NCBI GenBank assembly: GCA_018242525.1
Contig: JAFEBS010000006.1
Coordinates: 114,665 to 178,664 of the forward strand
Length of the DNA stretch: 64,000 nucleotides
Source of the DNA: Planctomycetota bacterium
GTDB taxonomy: Bacteria; Planctomycetota; Planctomycetia; Planctomycetales; Planctomycetaceae
Direction: 5' to 3'
The notes beneath the pieces are model-generated. The model saw only the letters and a program-made list of their open reading frames with translations, ran no database searches and was not told the DNA's origin. Shown here in pieces: positions 60,791-64,000 of the stretch (positions are counted from its first letter, which is position 1; each line of letters begins with the position of its first letter). The position numbers and the translations under genes were made by a program.

Positions 60791-63337
60791 CTACCGCAGA
60801 TAATGCCCAAAGAACTCGTAGATGACCTCGTTGGATTCGGCATTTGGTGTATGGTCAGGCCGGTTGGTCATACCGACACGCCCATCGAATCCCAGGAGTC
60901 TGTTAATCTCGACGAGATGATTCAACGCGCGCCAGCGTTCGGGCGGATCGACGGCTCCGCCTGACACCAGGAACGGACGCGGTGCCAGTAATGACTGCAG
61001 TTCGTGCAAATCACGTCCCTGTTCCAGCAATTTCGGATACAACCCCCGGGCCGGATTCTGCGCATTCGGCACTCCCCGTTCACGCCAGGGACGTTTGTGC
61101 CAGCCCAGGTACCAGGGCTCCCAGTAATTCACGCTGGGGTTGGTATCAAACATGATCCCCGGATCCGAGACAGCCACCGCTGCAAACTTGTCGAACAGAC
61201 AGCCGGCGAACATCGCCCATTTGCCTCCGTAGGAATGACCCACAATCCCGATGCGCCGGGAATCGACCTCGGGACGATTGGCCAGCACATGCCACGCATT
61301 GGCTGCCGCACAGCCCAGCATCGACAGCGGCTGGACCTGCGCGGTGTCGATGTCGGGATAATAGAGCGAATATGTTTTGTTTTCGGTGGTTTCCGTGGTG
61401 CCGATCGAAAGGGTCACGAACCCGCGTCGCGCCAACTGGTAGGCAAAGTCACGGAACTCGCCCCCGTTCCCGATTGCCGTCTCCGGTTCATAGTACACCG
61501 TCACCACCGCCGGCCGTTTCCCCTCACCATCGGGAATCAGCAGGTAGCCGGTCGTGAGTTGATTCGGAATCCACTCGAATCGAACCTTGTGCTGCGTGAA
61601 GTTGTCACGTCGAGTGGACTCGAGGACTTCGACCTTGGGTTTGTCGATCAGCGCCGGCCACTCCCCCAGTAGTCCGGTCCATTGTTTCAGGATCTCGCTG
61701 CGGCGCCGTTTCCAGTCGTCGGGAGTGCGAGCGATCGTTCCGTCCTGGAATTGCAGCGGAGACTTGTAGGTCCCCCGGTCCCCGGCGAACTTCGCAGGGG
61801 GCGTGAAATACATGGCAATTCGTTCCCACGGACCGGTGGTAACCGCTGCGGTCAGATTGCCTTCGACATGCACATGCAGATGACCGGTCGCCGTGTAGCC
61901 AGACTCGTTGGTGCGACTGACACGCACAATGTAGTCACCGGGCTGCTCGAAGCGATGCGTGGTGACCGCGTACCCGCCCGGAGCCAGCTTGACGGCATTT
62001 CCATCGGATTGAACTTCGACCGGTTGACTGCCATCGCCAAAGTCCCAGGTTTCTTTCGCAACCGCCGTCGTATTGAATGTCCGAACTTTGAATGTGACCG
62101 GATCTGCCGGACGAATTCCCTGGGTCGGAAAGTAATTCGGATGGATCGACGGGACCTGCCGTTCGGGGTGTTCGCGATCGACAATCAGCACCACAGCGAA
62201 ATCATAGGCCACGTGGCCTGCCGTGTCGGTTACTCGCAGGACTTCACTGTACCGCCCGGCCTGGGAGTAGGTTCGCTTGACTTCGGGCCCGGTCGCCCTG
62301 GAGCCGTCTGAGAGTTGCCATTCACAGGTCAGCTCTCCTGGCGCTTCGCTCCAGGACTTCGCACCGCTCAGCGTGATTTCTTCGCCGGTCCAGGCGAGAT
62401 GGTGCGGCCGGGCAACGGCGATCAGTTTGGGCGCGTACTGGCGCCGATAGGCCTCCCACAAAAACGGATAGCCTTCCTGAGTCCCCCATTTGCCCGAGGG
62501 CTGACGGCTCATGATTTCAAAGTGCAGGTGCGACCAGCCCCCACTGCCCCCTTCCTTGCCCAGCCAGCCGACTCGATCACCCAGTTTCAGAATCCGCCCC
62601 GGAACGATCTGCGGATCAAAACTCTTCAGGTGGCTGTAGCGATAATACCAGCCACGATCATCACGCAGGTAAACAACGTCATACCGCGGAGCGACGGGCG
62701 TGCCCTTGCGATGACCTTCCAGCACTTGATCGCCGACCGAAACGATCAGCGCATCCGTCGCGGCGACCACTTCGATCAACCCCTCACTGCCGCCAAGATC
62801 CAGGCCGCTGTGATAGTAGATCTTGCGCTCGCCGGGCTTGTCTCCGCCATCGACATGCACGGGTTCATTCGCCATCTGGGTATCCGTGGCAAACCATTTT
62901 TGCTTCACGGGATAAACGAACGTGCCCGGTCGCAGATAGGGTGAACCGGCCGGCCACAGCCGCAAGCGAACATCTTTATCCAGTCCCCAGAATTCGGGGC
63001 TGCCGTTCTTGTTATACCCGCGCGTCACCGGGCAATCGACTTGAACTGCACCGACCGTCTGAGGCAAGTTGTAAGTCCCGGATGTCACTCGAGTCGTCTG
63101 GCCATTGATCTCCACCGTGACCACGGCCTGCCGCACGGCGAAGCAGACCGAGTCGCGAGTTTCAGCCAAGTCCACGACCTTTACTTTGGAGATGGAACCG
63201 TCGGAAAGATTCACATCGACAAGATCGCCGACGTTCAAATCGACGACCTGAAAGAGCGGCGTCTTGAAAACGTCGTCGGCATGAACAGGGGTGCCGATGC
63301 CAAAGAGTGTCAGAACGAGGATCAAAGTATGTCGCAT
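60791..63337 (-). CDS. Secreted M23 peptidase-like / PKD / esterase fusion
   Basis: The 848-residue product has a signal peptide (MRHTLILVLTLFGIGTPVHA). An M23-type domain at about 135-300 has both zinc motifs: HSGLD (His176, Asp180) and HLHFE (His270, His272). Two PKD-like beta-sandwich domains lie at about 305-390 and 405-492 (EWQLSDGSRATGPEV and WDFGDGSQPVEV). The C-terminal half (about 495-848) is an alpha/beta hydrolase of the acetylxylan esterase / dienelactone hydrolase type, with Ser702 in GHSYGG, an Asp near GGAVDPPERW and the terminal His of RPDHTPN. It probably acts on the surface or in the periplasm. M23 enzymes cut peptidoglycan peptides, and the esterase would act on an ester or acetyl group. 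The fusion is unusual. Confidence 0.9.
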   Translation of the reverse strand: MRHTLILVLTLFGIGTPVHADDVFKTPLFQVVDLNVGDLVDVNLSDGSISKVKVVDLAETRDSVCFAVRQAVVTVEINGQTTRVTSGTYNLPQTVGAVQVDCPVTRGYNKNGSPEFWGLDKDVRLRLWPAGSPYLRPGTFVYPVKQKWFATDTQMANEPVHVDGGDKPGERKIYYHSGLDLGGSEGLIEVVAATDALIVSVGDQVLEGHRKGTPVAPRYDVVYLRDDRGWYYRYSHLKSFDPQIVPGRILKLGDRVGWLGKEGGSGGWSHLHFEIMSRQPSGKWGTQEGYPFLWEAYRRQYAPKLIAVARPHHLAWTGEEITLSGAKSWSEAPGELTCEWQLSDGSRATGPEVKRTYSQAGRYSEVLRVTDTAGHVAYDFAVVLIVDREHPERQVPSIHPNYFPTQGIRPADPVTFKVRTFNTTAVAKETWDFGDGSQPVEVQSDGNAVKLAPGGYAVTTHRFEQPGDYIVRVSRTNESGYTATGHLHVHVEGNLTAAVTTGPWERIAMYFTPPAKFAGDRGTYKSPLQFQDGTIARTPDDWKRRRSEILKQWTGLLGEWPALIDKPKVEVLESTRRDNFTQHKVRFEWIPNQLTTGYLLIPDGEGKRPAVVTVYYEPETAIGNGGEFRDFAYQLARRGFVTLSIGTTETTENKTYSLYYPDIDTAQVQPLSMLGCAAANAWHVLANRPEVDSRRIGIVGHSYGGKWAMFAGCLFDKFAAVAVSDPGIMFDTNPSVNYWEPWYLGWHKRPWRERGVPNAQNPARGLYPKLLEQGRDLHELQSLLAPRPFLVSGGAVDPPERWRALNHLVEINRLLGFDGRVGMTNRPDHTPNAESNEVIYEFFGHYLR

Positions 63338-63450
63338 TGATCGGCGTGTCCTTTCTGCTGCCCGGATGAATCCCGAATGGATGGTACACGGAAATCATTG
63401 TCGTTTCCCTCGCGGTATCGCTCTCGGCTGTCCCCCGCCATCATCTTGCC

Positions 63451-63792
63451 TCATCGCTTCGGAACGTCTGGGCCGACGGTGTGTACGGCATGAGATCTGT
63501 GAATCTTCTGGGCAGCGAGCACCAAAAGAAACATCATATTTGCTGCAACGCCAGCAATCACAACACCAGCAATATATTTGCCGATTTTGTGTTGGCGAAA
63601 TAAAAGTGCACCCGCCAACACCCCGAGAAGCCCCAAGAAGATTTGCACCATCCCAACCAGGACGAACTCCCTGTTTTTTTGGAGCAGAGTGACGAAAAGA
63701 AACATCGTACCACCCATTGTGATCCCAAAACCAATGGCGATTCCAATGACTCCACAAATCTGCTGTCTTGTCAGCGTTTTTGTTGGTGACAT
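63451..63792 (-). CDS. Small membrane protein of unknown function
   Basis: The start at ATG 63792 (MSPTKTLTRQQICGVIGIAI) is the likely one; a longer frame begins 45 codons upstream without clear sense. The 113-residue product has three hydrophobic helices (about 12-32, 40-62, 70-90) and a basic C-terminal tail. It is not recognised. It is the last gene of the window and lies 113 bases upstream of the M23 fusion gene on the same strand. Confidence 0.65.
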   Translation of the reverse strand: MSPTKTLTRQQICGVIGIAIGFGITMGGTMFLFVTLLQKNREFVLVGMVQIFLGLLGVLAGALLFRQHKIGKYIAGVVIAGVAANMMFLLVLAAQKIHRSHAVHTVGPDVPKR

Positions 63793-64000
63793 GATCTTAT
63801 TCGGCGCTTTCTGCAGGAGTATCGCTAAATGACCGTGCGCGGCGGGGTGGCTGGGGTCGACCAACGGGAGCCCCCAGATAGTGCGAGTGATGGATATTGG
63901 ATTCGCCATCGCTCGTTTCGAAAACAACTCGGGAAATCGGTCACCTCCACAGAAATACAGGAACTGCTGTTGTATTTCGTAAGCGCACGGTGAACCGCAG

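Overview
The window reads as chromosomal DNA of a planctomycete (order Planctomycetales is likely; the genus cannot be told from sequence alone). The evidence is the gene families: DUF1559 pseudopilins, a ThuA / membrane-bound-dehydrogenase / HEAT / PVC-type heme protein, FG-GAP plus ASPIC/UnbV proteins, secreted squalene-cyclase-fold proteins, PQQ propellers, a CotH kinase protein with Gly/Pro repeats, and the small protein family ending in the LWKPR signature. The DNA is GC-rich, genes are densely packed, and no rRNA, tRNA, CRISPR array, transposase or integrase gene was seen.

Layout. 1-4.0 kb: a membrane-anchored terpenoid-cyclase-fold protein cut by the window edge, then a TPR lipoprotein. 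4.0-9.9 kb: serA, ispH, a phosphate butyryltransferase-like and an enoyl-CoA hydratase-like gene, and a leucine-rich-repeat protein. 10.1-16.7 kb: a minus-strand run holding a 4-hydroxyproline epimerase, a D-amino-acid-type FAD oxidoreductase, a TIM-barrel protein, a PQQ protein and two SDRs. 16.8-20.2 kb: a DUF1559 pseudopilin, secreted and small membrane hypotheticals, and a membrane-anchored Mrr-type nuclease. 20.5-24.7 kb: an operon with two sodium symporters, each next to its own small membrane protein; one of these (38 aa) is easily missed. 24.9-29.8 kb: an accessory-looking patch with a GNAT, inverted repeats, a terminator-like hairpin, a DUF3987 replication-type gene and a 1.6 kb block of duplicated gene tail and palindromic repeats.

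29.8-39 kb: another cyclase-fold protein; an AraC/PAS regulator divergent from a Gfo/Idh/MocA oxidoreductase, with phased direct repeats between them; a 1488-residue multidomain cytochrome; and a lysyl-PG-synthase-like membrane protein. 39.2-43.6 kb: rsmE and a respiratory complex I cluster (nuoI, DUF2203, nuoA, nuoC, nuoD) without nuoB. 44-49.4 kb: the CotH protein, a cysteine-desulfurase-family enzyme, and a sigma-70 factor with a 300-residue N-terminal extension holding several helix-turn-helix segments. 50-64 kb: a CopD-like membrane protein, a PQQ protein with a membrane half, a TPR/FG-GAP protein, a pseudopilin, a 2Fe-2S ferredoxin, a PhoA-type alkaline phosphatase, an ABC-2 type permease, a MITE-like inverted repeat with apparent target duplication, and a secreted M23 peptidase-like/PKD/esterase fusion.

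Most genes are housekeeping or lineage-typical. The most unusual items are the sigma factor architecture, the M23-PKD-esterase fusion, the NSS transporter with a coiled-coil insertion plus a 38-aa partner, and the DUF3987/repeat patch.
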